Notes: generated by a model not told the origin, from the sequence alone. Shown: positions 39,128-48,512, counted from the stretch's first letter. The stretch is DNA of 64,000 nt from Prosthecodimorpha hirschii (GCF_001305515.1 NZ_LJYW01000001.1:5846176-5910175); one strand, 5' to 3'. Translations and numbers: made by a program.

Positions 39128-41485
39128 GTGCGGGACGAGCGGACGCCATCCGCCGCGACGGACCTTCGGCCGGCCCTGGTGCCGGCCGACCGGCGGAGCC
39201 TTGTGCGCACCGGCCTCGCGCGCCTGCACGCCCTGCCGCGGCTGGCGGCGCTGCGGGTCGCCGTCGGGGCCCTGATCGAGCACGATCTCGACCGCGGCGC
39301 CGGCTTCTGCTGGATGGTGGTCGCCTTCGGCTGCGGCGCCGGCCTCTATCTGGTCCTGCCGCAGGAGCCGTGGTTCGCCGCGCTGGCGCTCGCGGCCGCC
39401 GGCCTCGCTGCGCTGGCCACGATCCGGCGCCGGGCCGGGCATCGGGCGGCGGTGCTCAGCCTGGCGGCGGCCGTGGCGGCCGGCATGCTTGCCGGCAAGT
39501 TCGAGGCCTGGCGGGTGGCGGCGCCGCGGCTCGACCGCGAGCGGACGGTCGTGGTCACCGGCTGGGTCGCGGAGGCGGAGACGACGGCGAGCGGCGGCAC
39601 GCGCATGATCGTGCGCGTCGTCCGGATGGAAAGCCGCGGCAGGCCGATCGCGGAGCCGCCGGCCCTGATCGCGGCGACCGCGCAGCGCGGGCGCGATGCC
39701 GCTGCGGTCATCGGCGCCGGCGTCACCTTCATGGCGCGGCTGAAGCCGCCCGACGGCCCCGTCCTGCCGGGCGGCTACGATTTCGCCCGCCGGGCCTATT
39801 TCGACGGGCGCGGGGCGGCCGGCTATGTGCTCGGCCGGGTCCGCGCCGCCGAGGCCGGGCCGGCGCCGTGGCCGCTGGCCGCCCGGGCGGCGGTCGCCGA
39901 TCTGCGCCATCGCATCGCCATGCGCATCCGCGCCGCGCTGCCGGGGGCGTCGGGGGCGATCGCCGCGGCGCTGACGGTCGGCGAGACCCGCGCCATCCCG
40001 GCCGAGGCGAACGAGGCGCTGCGCGCCTCCGGGCTGACCCACATCATCTCGATCTCCGGTCTGCACATGACGCTCGTCGGCGGCGGGGTCTTCGCGGCCG
40101 TGCGCTACGGGCTCGCCCTGGTGCCGGTCATCGCGCTGCGCCGGCCGGTCAAGAAATGGGCCGCGGTCGCCGCCTTCGCGGCCGTGACCTTCTATCTGCT
40201 CCTGTCCGGCGGCGGGGTGGCGACGGAACGATCCTGGGTGATGTTCGTCGTCGGGCTGGTGGCGATCCTGGCCGACCGGCCGGTGGTCAGCCAGCGCAAC
40301 GTCGCCTTCGCGGCGCTCGCCCTGATGGCGATCGAGCCGCATACGGTTGTCGAGCCGAGCTTCCTGATGTCCTTCCTGGCGGTGCTGGCGCTGGTCTCGG
40401 CCTGGCGCGGCCTCAGCGCCCGCCCGCCCGATCCGGTCTCCGCCGAGGCGTCCGGGGTCGTCGCCGAACTGGCCCGGCGCGGCTTCGGCCATGTCAAAGG
40501 CATGGCGGCGGCCTCCTTCGTGGCCGGCCTGGCGACCGCGCCGGTCGTCGCGGCCGAATTCCACCGGGCGGCCCCCTACGGCATGATCGCCAACATGATC
40601 GTCTTGCCGATCGTCGGCACCGTGATCATGCCCTTCGCCTGCCTCGCCATGCTGGCCATGCCGTTCGGTCTCGAAATCGTGCCGCTGACCGTGATGGGCT
40701 GGGGCATCGAGGCGATGCTGGCAGTCGCCCGCATGGTCTCGGCCTGGCCGGGCGGGCAGGGGCTGATCGGGCGCATCCATCCGGCGAGCCTGCCGCTGGC
40801 GATCGCCGGCATCCTCTGGTTCTGTCTTTGGACGACGCCGCTGCGCCGTCTCGGCCTCGCCGCCTTGGCGGCGGCCCTGGCGGTCGCCCCCTTCGCGGTG
40901 CGGCCGGACATCCTGGTCGGCCAGGGCGGCGCGCCGATCGCGGTCCGGGCGGCGGACGGGCGCCTAGCGATCCTCGATGCGCGCGCGAACCGCTTCACCA
41001 CCGCGACCTGGCTCGCCGCCGATGCCGACCCGCGCAGCGCCACCGCCGCCCGCGACCTCGCCGGGGACTGGCGCTGCGACCCGCTCGGCTGCGCCTTCCG
41101 GGACGAGCATTCCGGCCGCGCGCCGCGCATCCTGTCCCTGGTCCGCGATCCGCGCGCCTTCGAGGAGGATTGCCGGATTGCCGCCATCGTGGTGACCACG
41201 CTCGACGCGCCGCCCGGCTGCGCGGCGACCGCCGTCGTCATCGATCGCAGGATGCTGGCCCGCACCGGCGCACTGACGCTCGACTGGCCGACGCCGCCCG
41301 CACCGGACGGGCGCCGGACGCGCCCCGCATCCGTGCCGCCCGAAGCCGTGCCCAACGATCCCGGCGACCCCGACGACCATGAGACCGCCCCCGATCTGGA
41401 GCCCGCCGGCCCGATCCCGCCGCAGGCGACGATCACCGCCAGTCTCCCCGCCGGCCGGCGCCCCTGGCACGCAGCCGCCCCGTAA
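39128..41485 (+). CDS. comEC: ComEC/Rec2 family DNA-import channel protein
   Basis: Inner-membrane channel for single-stranded DNA uptake in transformation. 785 residues from a GTG at 39128 preceded by GGGGGCGAGG. A DUF4131-type N-terminal part is followed by the Competence domain ([20 protein letters not shown], many helices). The C-terminal domain ([18 protein letters not shown]) resembles the ComEC beta-lactamase-like region but lacks the HxHxDH metal motif. The tail is proline-rich. Other competence genes are absent here, so function in uptake is not proven. Confidence 0.88.
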   Translation: MRDERTPSAATDLRPALVPADRRSLVRTGLARLHALPRLAALRVAVGALIEHDLDRGAGFCWMVVAFGCGAGLYLVLPQEPWFAALALAAAGLAALATIRRRAGHRAAVLSLAAAVAAGMLAGKFEAWRVAAPRLDRERTVVVTGWVAEAETTASGGTRMIVRVVRMESRGRPIAEPPALIAATAQRGRDAAAVIGAGVTFMARLKPPDGPVLPGGYDFARRAYFDGRGAAGYVLGRVRAAEAGPAPWPLAARAAVADLRHRIAMRIRAALPGASGAIAAALTVGETRAIPAEANEALRASGLTHIISISGLHMTLVGGGVFAAVRYGLALVPVIALRRPVKKWAAVAAFAAVTFYLLLSGGGVATERSWVMFVVGLVAILADRPVVSQRNVAFAALALMAIEPHTVVEPSFLMSFLAVLALVSAWRGLSARPPDPVSAEASGVVAELARRGFGHVKGMAAASFVAGLATAPVVAAEFHRAAPYGMIANMIVLPIVGTVIMPFACLAMLAMPFGLEIVPLTVMGWGIEAMLAVARMVSAWPGGQGLIGRIHPASLPLAIAGILWFCLWTTPLRRLGLAALAAALAVAPFAVRPDILVGQGGAPIAVRAADGRLAILDARANRFTTATWLAADADPRSATAARDLAGDWRCDPLGCAFRDEHSGRAPRILSLVRDPRAFEEDCRIAAIVVTTLDAPPGCAATAVVIDRRMLARTGALTLDWPTPPAPDGRRTRPASVPPEAVPNDPGDPDDHETAPDLEPAGPIPPQATITASLPAGRRPWHAAAP

Positions 41486-41529
41486 TCGAACCGCCCCCCC
41501 CGACCGCACCAGTTCAGGCTACGCCAAGC

Positions 41530-41586
41530 CCGACGGCACCATCTCGGGGTAAGCCCACTCCGACGGCGCCATCTCGGGCTACGCCA
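41530..41586. repeat. Two imperfect 30-bp repeats in comEC-lexA spacer
   Basis: CCGACGGCACCATCTCGGG (41530-41548) recurs as CCGACGGCGCCATCTCGGG (41560-41578), flanked by GGCTACGCCA on both sides. No function is seen; comEC and lexA converge here. Confidence 0.7.
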
Positions 41587-41751
41587 GCCGGTGACGAGAC
41601 GCCCACCGAAACCGCCGCGCAGCCGATCCTCCAGCCACCCCGGACACCGGCAGGACCGGCACCAGGGCCGTCTGGGCCACCGGGCACAACGGACCACCGG
41701 CTCACCGAACCGCAGGCTCGGCGCACCACCGGGCTCGACGGGCGGCGGCGC

Positions 41752-42459
41752 TCAATAGCGGCGGATCAGGCCGACCAGTTTGCCTTGGATCTTGACCCGG
41801 TCGGGCCCGAAGATGCGGGTCTCGTAGGCCGGGTTGGCGGCCTCCAGCGCGACCGAGGCGCCGCGCTTGCGCAGGCGCTTCAGCGTCGCCTCCTCTTCGT
41901 CGACCAGCGCCACCACGATGTCGCCGGTATCGGCATTCTCCGAGCGCTTGATGACCACCGTGTCGCCGTCGAGGATGCCGGCCTCGATCATCGAGTCGCC
42001 GCGCACTTCGAGCGCGAAATGGTCGCCGGACGAGATCAGGTCGAGCGGCACCGGGATCGCGTGGCTGTAGGTCTGGATGGCGGCGATCGGCGTGCCGGCG
42101 GCGATCCGGCCCATGACCGGCACCGAGATGACCTGCGCCTTCTCCTCCGCCGGCCCGACCGGCTTCATCTTGCCGAGGCTGCCCTCGATCACCGAGGGGG
42201 CGAAACCCTTGGCGTTGCGGGCGCTGGCGAGGCCCGGCACGACCGAATCCGGCAGCCGGACGACCTCCAGCGCGCGCGCCCGGTTGGGCAGACGCCGGAT
42301 GAAGCCGCGCTCCTCAAGGGCCGTGATCAGGCGATGGATGCCCGATTTCGAGCGCAGGTCGAGCGCGTCCTTCATCTCGTCGAAGGAGGGCGGGACGCCG
42401 GCTTCCTTCAGCCGCTCGTGTATGAACATGAGGAGCTCGAATTGCTTCCGCGTCAGCAT
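41752..42459 (-). CDS. lexA: LexA SOS repressor
   Basis: Represses DNA-damage genes and self-cleaves when RecA is activated. 235 residues: N-terminal winged helix ([20 protein letters not shown]), cleavage site Ala121-Gly122 (GRIAAGTP), catalytic Ser156 (RGDSMIEAG) and Lys171 (DTVVIKRSE). The spacer between domains is longer than in E. coli, as usual in alphaproteobacteria. The promoter 150 bases upstream carries an SOS box, indicating autoregulation. Confidence 0.97.
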   Translation of the reverse strand: MLTRKQFELLMFIHERLKEAGVPPSFDEMKDALDLRSKSGIHRLITALEERGFIRRLPNRARALEVVRLPDSVVPGLASARNAKGFAPSVIEGSLGKMKPVGPAEEKAQVISVPVMGRIAAGTPIAAIQTYSHAIPVPLDLISSGDHFALEVRGDSMIEAGILDGDTVVIKRSENADTGDIVVALVDEEEATLKRLRKRGASVALEAANPAYETRIFGPDRVKIQGKLVGLIRRY

Positions 42460-42823
42460 CGATGGCCGCCTTCGGTTTCGTTTCCAGGTTTCGTGCCCTT
42501 CGGATCCGACCGCCGGCCCCTTGGCAGCATCGCGGCGGCGAAGACGATCGATCGACCGTCACGACTGCCCGAACACTCTGATGAACCGGTACAAATCACG
42601 AACCAAAGCTACACGTTCCCTCGATGTTCTACAAGGGTTAATTTTTTGGTAAAAACGGAACACGAACGAAAGAGACACGCATAAAAGCGAAAATGAGGCT
42701 GCCTGAGCGGCCCGGACGATCGCATGGGCGAGCGGCCGCATGGAAGACCGCCGGATACGCCCTCATCGGGCGCTGCCGCGGTCGTTCGGAACGGGGGCCT
42801 GGTCGCGGTATCGGGCGATGGCT
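42460..42823. other. lexA leader and lexA-moeA spacer
   Basis: 364 bases holding the lexA promoter and a roughly 140-base untranslated leader. An AT-rich patch (about 42635-42690) lies upstream of the promoter. A 60-residue leftward frame here (start 42741) overlaps the promoter and is not credited. Confidence 0.6.
42606..42634 (-). promoter_or_regulatory. lexA promoter with embedded SOS box
   Basis: On the minus strand TTGTAG (complement of 42629-42634) and TAGCTT (complement of 42606-42611) are 17 bases apart. The SOS box GAAC-N7-GAAC (GTTC-N7-GTTC on the plus strand, 42615-42629) fills the spacer, the ideal position for LexA to block RNA polymerase. GTTC-N7-GTTC is the established alphaproteobacterial LexA site. 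Confidence 0.88.
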
Positions 42824-44035
42824 TCAGAAGCGGATGATTCGGCAGCGCTCGCCGGCCGCCGCCGGGGCGGCGCCGGGCGCGCGCACGATCAGGCAGTCGG
42901 CCCGGGTGAGCCGGCTCAGCATCGAGGAATCCTGCAGGTCGACCGGCCGGACCTGCGGCGGCACGGCGCCGCCGGGCTCGAAGGTCGCGCGCAGGTAGTC
43001 CTGCCGGCTGTCGTTGGCCGGCAGCGGCGCCGCCAGCACGGCGGGTTCCTCGGGTTCGATCGCCGGGGCGAGGCCGAGCAGCGCCTTGAGCAGGGGTTTG
43101 AGGAACAGGAGCGCGCAGACGAGGCCGGAGACCGGGTTGCCGGGCAGGCCGAGCACGCGCATCGGCCCGAGCGTGCCGAACATCAGCGGCTTGCCCGGCC
43201 GCATGGCGATCTTCCAGAAGCCGAGATCCATGCCGGCGCCGCCGAGCGTCTTCTGGACGAGGTCGAGATCGCCGACCGATGCGCCGCCGAGCGTGACCAG
43301 GATGTCGGCCTCCGCGGCCAGCGCCGCGCCGATCTTCTCGGCGATCGCCGCCTCGGTGTCGGCGGCGATGCCGAGATCGATGCCGAAGCCGCCCTCGGCC
43401 TCGACCATGGCCAGCACGCCGAAGGCGTTGGAGGCGACGATCTGGTCGGGTCCCGGTTCGGTCCCGGGCGGCACCAGTTCGTCGCCGGTCGCCAGCACGG
43501 CGACGCGCGGGCGGCGGCGCACCGGCAACGTGGCATGGTTCATGGCCGCGGCGAGCGAGACGGCGCGCCAGTCGAGCCGCGTTCCCGCGCCGATCAGCAC
43601 GTCGCCGGCGCGGAAGTCGAGCCCGACGGCACGGATATGCCGGCCGGACGCGACCGGTTCGACGACCTCGATCACGCCTTCGGCGACGACCCGCGCATTC
43701 TCCTGGATCAGGATGGTGTCGGCACCCTCCGGCACCGGCGCGCCGGTGAAGATGCGCACGCAGGCGCCCGGTCCGACCGGGCCGTCGAAGGCGCGCCCGG
43801 CCGGCGCGGTGCCGATGACGGCCAGCCGGCGCCCGGCGACGGCGTCGTCGGCCCGCAGCGCATAGCCGTCCATGGCCGAGGCGGCGAAGGGCGGCTGGGT
43901 GCGGGTGGCGGCGAGATCGGCGGCCAGAACCCGGCCGGATGCCGCGGCGAGCGCGACCGTCTCGCCGCCGAGCGGGTCGACCCCGGCGAGCAGCCGCGCG
44001 CGGGCGGCCTCCACCGACAGCAATCCTCCGGCCAT
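42824..44035 (-). CDS. moeA: Molybdopterin molybdenumtransferase MoeA
   Basis: Inserts molybdate into adenylylated molybdopterin. 403 residues with conserved PPFAASAMDGYA, RIFTGAPVPEGADTI, TGDELVPPG and TLGGASVGDLDLV plus GLPGNPVS. The ATG at 44035 starts 40 bases after the moaC stop, so the two form an operon. lexA lies downstream with its own promoter. Confidence 0.96.
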   Translation of the reverse strand: MAGGLLSVEAARARLLAGVDPLGGETVALAAASGRVLAADLAATRTQPPFAASAMDGYALRADDAVAGRRLAVIGTAPAGRAFDGPVGPGACVRIFTGAPVPEGADTILIQENARVVAEGVIEVVEPVASGRHIRAVGLDFRAGDVLIGAGTRLDWRAVSLAAAMNHATLPVRRRPRVAVLATGDELVPPGTEPGPDQIVASNAFGVLAMVEAEGGFGIDLGIAADTEAAIAEKIGAALAAEADILVTLGGASVGDLDLVQKTLGGAGMDLGFWKIAMRPGKPLMFGTLGPMRVLGLPGNPVSGLVCALLFLKPLLKALLGLAPAIEPEEPAVLAAPLPANDSRQDYLRATFEPGGAVPPQVRPVDLQDSSMLSRLTRADCLIVRAPGAAPAAAGERCRIIRF

Positions 44036-44075
44036 GCCTTCGTTCTCCCCGTCGTGCCTGCGTCGCGCTGCCCGG

Positions 44076-44555
44076 TCAGGCGGCCTGCCAGGTGCCCGAC
44101 TTGCCGCCCGACTTTTCCAGAAGCCGGATGCCCCCGATCACCATGCCGCGGTCGACCGCCTTGGCCATATCGTAGACTGTCAGGCAGGCGACCGAGACCG
44201 CCGTCAGCGCCTCCATCTCGACCCCGGTCTGCCCGGAGACCCGCGCGGTCGCGGTGATCCGGAGGCCCGGCAGCGCCTCGTCGGCCTCGATCTCCACGGC
44301 CACCTTGGTCAGCAGCAGCGGATGGCAGAGCGGGATCAGCTCATGCGTGCGCTTGGCCGCCATGATGCCGGCGATGCGGGCGGTGGCGATCACGTCGCCC
44401 TTCTTGGCGAGGCCCTGGCGGATCAGCGCCAGGGTCTCCGGCAGCATGGTCACGTGGCCTTCGGCGACGGCGGTGCGCTGGGTCACGCTCTTGTCGCCGA
44501 CATCGACCATGTGGGCCGCGCCGCTATCGTCGAGATGGGTGAGCCGGGCGGTCAA
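44076..44555 (-). CDS. moaC: Cyclic pyranopterin monophosphate synthase MoaC, TTG start
   Basis: Second step of molybdenum cofactor synthesis. 159 residues with [31 protein letters not shown] and [11 protein letters not shown], which cover the active site. The conserved N-terminus ([18 protein letters not shown]) requires the TTG at 44555; GGAGG lies about nine bases upstream. moaA is not in the window. Confidence 0.96.
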   Translation of the reverse strand: MTARLTHLDDSGAAHMVDVGDKSVTQRTAVAEGHVTMLPETLALIRQGLAKKGDVIATARIAGIMAAKRTHELIPLCHPLLLTKVAVEIEADEALPGLRITATARVSGQTGVEMEALTAVSVACLTVYDMAKAVDRGMVIGGIRLLEKSGGKSGTWQAA

Positions 44556-44799
44556 GGCGGAGGTCCTCCGGGGCGGCTGCGTCGGGATTCGGGGACACTA
44601 GTCCGCGGCCGGGGCGGGGGAAAGAGCGTTGCCGTGCGGCCGGCCTGGCCACCGGGTCCCGCAGCCCCCGGGTCCTGCGGGTGCCGGGTCCCGCGGCTGC
44701 CGGCCGGCCTCCGCCGTCGGCACGCGGGGCGGGGATTGCGCGCCGCGTCGGGGCGGATAGGCTCCCGCACCAACAACCGGCACGAGGGAGCGAACCGGC

Positions 44800-45582
44800 A
44801 TGGAGCGGGATGGGGCGGCGGCGGCGGAGACCGTCTGGGCGGCGTGGCAGGCGGGCGAGCGCTTCGAGGCGTTGCCGGAGGCGCAACGGCCGGCGGATCG
44901 GCGTGAAGGCTACAGGATCCAGGCGCTTCTGGCCGCCCTGAGCGCGCGGCCGGTGGTCGGCTGGAAGATCGCGGCGACCAGCGCGGCCGGGCAGCGGCAC
45001 ATCAATGTCGGCGGGCCGCTGATCGGGCGGCTCCTGGCCGAGCGGGTCCATCCGGCCGGCGCGGACGTGCCCTTCGGCGCCAATGCGATGGCGGTCGCCG
45101 AGCCGGAATTCTGCTTCCGCATGGCGCGCGACCTGCCGCCGCGGGCGGAGCCCTATGGCGTCGCCGAGGTGCTCGACGCGGTCGCGGCGCTGCATCTCGC
45201 CATCGAGCTGCCCGATTCGCGCTTCCGCGATTTCACCAAGGCCGGCGAGGCGCAACTCCTCGCCGACAATGCCTGCGCGCATGAATTCGTGCTCGGCCCC
45301 GAGGCGCCCGCGCTGTGGCGCGACCTCGATCTCGCCGCCCACCGGGTGTCGGGCCGGGTCGTCGGCGGTCCGGTGCACGAGGGCGGCGGCTTCAACGTGC
45401 TCGGCGATCCGCGCGTCGCGCTCGCCTGGGCGGCGAACGAGCTTTCCGGTCTGGGCATCCCGCTCAAGGCCGGCGAGATCGTCACTACCGGAACCTGCGT
45501 GGTGCCGATCCCGATCGCCCGCGGCGACCGCGTCGAGATGGACTTCGGCAGCCTCGGCACGGTCGCCTGCCGGCTGGTCTGA
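44800..45582 (+). CDS. Fumarylacetoacetate hydrolase/2-keto-4-pentenoate hydratase family protein
   Basis: 260-residue member of the MhpD branch. GWKIAATSAAGQRHINVGGPL at the start, the metal-binding AEPEFCFRMARDLP, and the C-terminal VTTGTCVVPIPIARGDRVEMDF are typical. Such enzymes hydrate 2-oxopent-4-enoates from ring-cleavage pathways or cleave related oxo acids. No aromatic pathway genes are adjacent, so the substrate is open. It is divergent from moaC. Confidence 0.85.
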   Translation: MERDGAAAAETVWAAWQAGERFEALPEAQRPADRREGYRIQALLAALSARPVVGWKIAATSAAGQRHINVGGPLIGRLLAERVHPAGADVPFGANAMAVAEPEFCFRMARDLPPRAEPYGVAEVLDAVAALHLAIELPDSRFRDFTKAGEAQLLADNACAHEFVLGPEAPALWRDLDLAAHRVSGRVVGGPVHEGGGFNVLGDPRVALAWAANELSGLGIPLKAGEIVTTGTCVVPIPIARGDRVEMDFGSLGTVACRLV

Positions 45583-45706
45583 AGGACCGGCCGGGGGACG
45601 AGTTGTCAGGGGTGAGACCAGGGGCGAGGCCAGGGGCGGGCGCTGCGCGAAGACCGTCTGAAACCGGCTTCCAAGCGCCGCCCGATCTCACTATGGTGCG
45701 CCCGCT

Positions 45707-45791
45707 GCGGGTGTGGTGGAACTGGTAGACACAACGGATTTAGGTTCCGTCGCCGCAAGGCATGGGGGTTCGAGTCCCTCCACCCGCACCA
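45707..45791 (+). tRNA. tRNA-Leu (anticodon UAG)
   Basis: 85 bases including an encoded CCA. The acceptor stem GCGGGTG (45707-45713) pairs with CACCCGC (45781-45787). The anticodon stem ACGGA/TCCGT encloses the loop TTTAGGT, giving anticodon TAG at 45741-45743. The long variable arm (CGCCGCAAGGCATG region) marks a class II tRNA, and GGTTCGAGTCC forms the T arm. It reads CUA and other CUN codons. Confidence 0.97.
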
Positions 45792-45877
45792 TCCGGCCGG
45801 TCGAAGCGACGGCAATCGCCAGCGAACGGGGCGGCGCACGATCGCTCTCCGGTGTCATCGTCCTATCGACTCGACGT

Positions 45878-45898
45878 CGTATTGACACTGTGGATACG
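45878..45898 (+). promoter_or_regulatory. Inverted repeat over -35 of the toxin-antitoxin promoter
   Basis: CGTAT (45878-45882) and ATACG (45894-45898) flank TTGACA (-35, 45882-45887) with an inner CAC-T-GTG centre. The position is right for autorepression by the RHH antitoxin. A weak -10 (CATTCT, 45905-45910) would make the antitoxin mRNA almost leaderless. Confidence 0.5.
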
Positions 45899-45916
45899 CA
45901 GCCCCATTCTTCGTGC

Positions 45917-46258
45917 ATGGCCAAGTCCCCGATCACGCCCTCGGACGAAATGGAGCCCGCGGATGTGGCGGTCGCGGCGCGCCCGGCTGGGGCCGATGCC
46001 AAGGGCAGCATCAATTTGCGCATCGGCGCGGACACCCGTCGGCTGATCGACGATGCCGCCGCCATCCTCGGCAAGACGCGCACGGAATTCATGATCGACA
46101 GTGCGCGTCGCGAGGCGATCGACGTCCTGCTCGATCAGCGCCTGTTCGTTCTGGACGCCGCCCGCTTCGATGCCTTCGTGGAGGCGCTCGACAGGGCGCC
46201 CGAACCCGGACCGAAACTGCGCGCGCTGATGCACCGCGTGCCGGCATGGCGGAGCTGA
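45917..46258 (+). CDS. DUF1778-type ribbon-helix-helix antitoxin (TacA family)
   Basis: 113 residues. A ribbon-helix-helix DNA-binding domain occupies about residues 30-65 (GSINLRIGADTRRLIDDAAAILG, then RTEFMIDSARREA). The C-terminal part (LLDQRLFVLDAARFDAFVEAL) is the TacA-type segment that wraps the toxin. I chose ATG 45917; the frame extends upstream only through the tRNA. It overlaps the toxin gene by 13 bases, the usual coupling. Confidence 0.9.
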   Translation: MAKSPITPSDEMEPADVAVAARPAGADAKGSINLRIGADTRRLIDDAAAILGKTRTEFMIDSARREAIDVLLDQRLFVLDAARFDAFVEALDRAPEPGPKLRALMHRVPAWRS

Positions 46259-46776
46259 CCGGCAGCGACGGACGCCCGCACGGCGCCCTGTCGGCGCCGG
46301 TTCCGCTGACCGCGGCGCACGATCTCTCCGGTTTCGACTGCGGCGAACCCGCCTTGAACGAATGGCTGCGCCAGCGGGCCTTGAAGAACGAAAGCCGCTT
46401 TTCCCGCACCTATGTCGTCTCGGCCGACAATCGGGTCGTCGCCTATTATTGCATTTCGGCCGGGGCGGTCGACCGGGCGGCGGCGCCGGGCCGGGTGCGG
46501 CGCAATGCCCCCGACTCCGTACCGGTCTCGGTGATCGGGCGGCTCGCCGTCAGCCGCGATCATGCCGGCCGTGGGCTCGGGGCGGACCTGCTGGCCGATG
46601 CGCTGCGGCGTATCGCGCACGCCTCGCAGAGCATCGGCATCGGTGCGGTCCTGGTCCAGGCCAAGGACGAGGGCGCCCGGCTCTTCTACCTGCGGTGCGC
46701 GGAGTTCATCGAGTATCCGGCCGACAGCCGGACCTTGTTCCTTCCGATCGAGACCGTTGTGGCGGCCTTCGGCTGA
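46246..46776 (+). CDS. GNAT-family acetyltransferase toxin (TacT type)
   Basis: 176 residues. Family toxins acetylate the amino group of charged tRNAs and stop translation. It has the family start FDCGEPALNEWLRQRALKNE, the acetyl-CoA loop RDHAGRGLGADLL (104-116) and the catalytic tyrosine Y148 in ARLFYLRCAEF. All key parts appear intact, so this is probably an active module. It sits about 450 bases from a tRNA-Leu gene. Confidence 0.9.
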   Translation: MAELTGSDGRPHGALSAPVPLTAAHDLSGFDCGEPALNEWLRQRALKNESRFSRTYVVSADNRVVAYYCISAGAVDRAAAPGRVRRNAPDSVPVSVIGRLAVSRDHAGRGLGADLLADALRRIAHASQSIGIGAVLVQAKDEGARLFYLRCAEFIEYPADSRTLFLPIETVVAAFG

Positions 46777-46798
46777 CCCGCCTCGACCTTGGGCCGCG

Positions 46799-47425
46799 TC
46801 ACGGCAGCCGCGCAATCGCCTTGATGCCGTCGGCGACGAACTGGACGGCGAGGGCGGCGAGGACCAGGCCGAGCAGGCGTTCGACCACGACGCGGCCGGT
46901 CTCGCCGAGCAGGCGATTGAGCTGGTCGGCGGCCATGAAGACGGCGAGGCAGGACCCGACCACCACCACGATGATGCCGAGAAACAGCCCGAGCGCGATG
47001 GGGCCGGGGGCCTGCGAGGCGGCCAGGATGGTCGCCGAGATGGCGCCCGGGCCGGCGACCAGCGGGATGGCGATCGGGAACACGGCGAGATGGCGGATCT
47101 CGTCCTCCGACAGGGGCCGGGCCACCTGCTCGGACTTGCGCTCGCTGCGCTTGGCGAAGACCATCTCGAAGGCGATGTAGAACAAGAGCAGGCCGCCGGC
47201 GATGCGGAAGGCCGGCACGGTGATGCCGAGCAGCGCCAGGACCGGCCCGCCGACGGCCGCGAAGACCAGGAGCGTGATGGTCGCGATGATGGTCGACCGG
47301 ATCGCCACGGCGCGCCGGTCGGCCGGCTGCAGCCGGGCGGTCAGGGCCATGAAGATCGGCGCCAGCCCGGGCGGGTCGACGGTGACGAACAGCGTCACGA
47401 AGGCATTGAGCAGATAGTCGGGCAT
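46799..47425 (-). CDS. MarC-family integral membrane protein
   Basis: 208 residues, about six membrane helices, function in the family unproven. Conserved features are the N-terminal FVTVDPPGLAPIFMALT and AFPIAIPLVAGPGAI-like text (here FPIAIPLVAGPGAISATIL). The start at 47425 (MPDYLLNAF) follows GGCGAGGCGG; the long upstream open frame crosses the 55-bp repeats and is not coding. Confidence 0.9.
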   Translation of the reverse strand: MPDYLLNAFVTLFVTVDPPGLAPIFMALTARLQPADRRAVAIRSTIIATITLLVFAAVGGPVLALLGITVPAFRIAGGLLLFYIAFEMVFAKRSERKSEQVARPLSEDEIRHLAVFPIAIPLVAGPGAISATILAASQAPGPIALGLFLGIIVVVVGSCLAVFMAADQLNRLLGETGRVVVERLLGLVLAALAVQFVADGIKAIARLP

Positions 47426-47500
47426 CGCGCCGCCTCGCCGGATGGGCCCCGCCCGCAGCGGCACCGTGGCGGCAGTCTGGCACGGCGCGCCGGTTCGATC

Positions 47501-47652
47501 GAGCCGGATGGTTGCCATCCGGCGCGTGAATCCGAACCGGGAGGCAGCTTCGATGGAGCCGGATGGTTGCCATCCGGCGGGTGAATCCGAACCGGGAAAC
47601 AGCATCGATCGAGCCGGATGGTTGACATCCGGCACCGTCAATCTGAACCGAC
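47501..47652. repeat. Three tandem 55-bp repeats with perfect hairpins
   Basis: Units start at 47501, 47556 and 47611 (exact 55-base period) with GAGCCGGATGG. Each holds the hairpin GCCGGATGG-TTG-CCATCCGGC (one mismatch in unit 3), followed in each unit by GTGAATCCGAACCGGG or a variant. They lie between marC and the methyltransferase, upstream of marC and downstream of the four-gene operon. The period is not a multiple of three, arguing against coding. Confidence 0.92.
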
Positions 47653-47693
47653 CCGACCTGGACCTGCGGCCGGTCGTCGAAGCCCGGAGCGGC

Positions 47694-48512
47694 TCAATCC
47701 GGCAGCGCCAGGATATCCAGGTGGCCGACCTCGAAGCGGGCGGTGCCGGCGGCGATCTCGACGTGGCGGCGGCGCGACCAGCGGGCGAGTTCGGCCGGAT
47801 CGACGAGGCCGGTCTCGGCGGCGGCCGCGGTCCAGCCGTCGAGCAGGCGGGTGGCGAATTCCGGCTCGTCGGCGCCGACGGTCCAGTCGGAGCGGCCGGC
47901 CTCGACGCGGAAGCCGCGTTGGCGCAGCACGTGCAGGGCGGTGTCGGGCGCGCGCGGGCCGCAGGCCGGGCCGAAACCCTTGTCGCGGCCCATATGGGCG
48001 TTGAAGGCGTCGAAGACGGCCCGGTCGAGCGGGTCCGGCGGCTCGCAGGCGAGGCGGCCGTCGACGGTCAGGGCGGCATAGAGGGGCAGGCCGCGGGCGG
48101 CGGCCGTGGCGGCGAGCCGTTCCAGGAAGCCGCGCGAGACGAGATCGAAGAAGGCCGAGGTGGCGATCAGCCCGCAGCCGTCGAGAAGCTCGGCCGGCAC
48201 GCCGGCAGAGAGGTCGGCCTGGCAGGTCTCCAGCGCGATCGCCCGTCCGTCGCGGTCGGTCAGGCCGGCGAGCGCGGCGCGGGCTCGGGCGAGATGGCCG
48301 TCGTCATGGTCGACCAGGCGCCAGCGTTGCGGTCCGGGCAGCAGGCCGGCGATGGCGCGCGCGGTCGAGCCGGTGCCGCAGCCGAGATCGACCACGACCA
48401 GCCCGTCGGCCTCCTTGAAGCGGCCCGCCAGCCGGGCGGCGATCACGCCGTTGCGGGCGCGGCGGTCGGCGGGCTCGCGCAGGTCCAGCCAATCGGTCTC
48501 GAATTGGTTCAT
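47694..48512 (-). CDS. Class I SAM-dependent methyltransferase
   Basis: 272 residues. The SAM site VVVDLGCGTGSTARAIAG is followed by VDHDDGHLARA (acidic loop binding the SAM ribose). The substrate is unknown. The ATG at 48512 overlaps the glycosyltransferase stop by four bases. It is the last gene of a coupled operon MDR-PTPS-GT4-MTase, so it presumably methylates the product of that pathway. Confidence 0.88.
   Translation of the reverse strand: MNQFETDWLDLREPADRRARNGVIAARLAGRFKEADGLVVVDLGCGTGSTARAIAGLLPGPQRWRLVDHDDGHLARARAALAGLTDRDGRAIALETCQADLSAGVPAELLDGCGLIATSAFFDLVSRGFLERLAATAAARGLPLYAALTVDGRLACEPPDPLDRAVFDAFNAHMGRDKGFGPACGPRAPDTALHVLRQRGFRVEAGRSDWTVGADEPEFATRLLDGWTAAAAETGLVDPAELARWSRRRHVEIAAGTARFEVGHLDILALPD

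Noticed and set aside
41514..41729. 71-residue leftward frame between comEC and lexA
   Set aside because: It is low-complexity Gly/Val text generated by the 30-bp repeats and has no start signal.
42559..42741. 60-residue leftward frame upstream of lexA
   Set aside because: It overlaps the lexA promoter and SOS box and has no recognisable features.
45707..45791. tRNA-Leu 3' end as a genomic-island attachment site
   Set aside because: No repeat of the tRNA 3' end and no integrase were seen within the window.
45713..45916. Extension of the antitoxin frame back through the tRNA-Leu gene
   Set aside because: The upstream codons are the tRNA sequence itself; the ATG at 45917 gives the normal antitoxin length.
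47426..47641. 72-residue N-terminal extension of MarC
   Set aside because: It consists of the 55-bp repeats in shifting frames; MPDYLLNAF at 47425 is the family start with a good ribosome-binding site.
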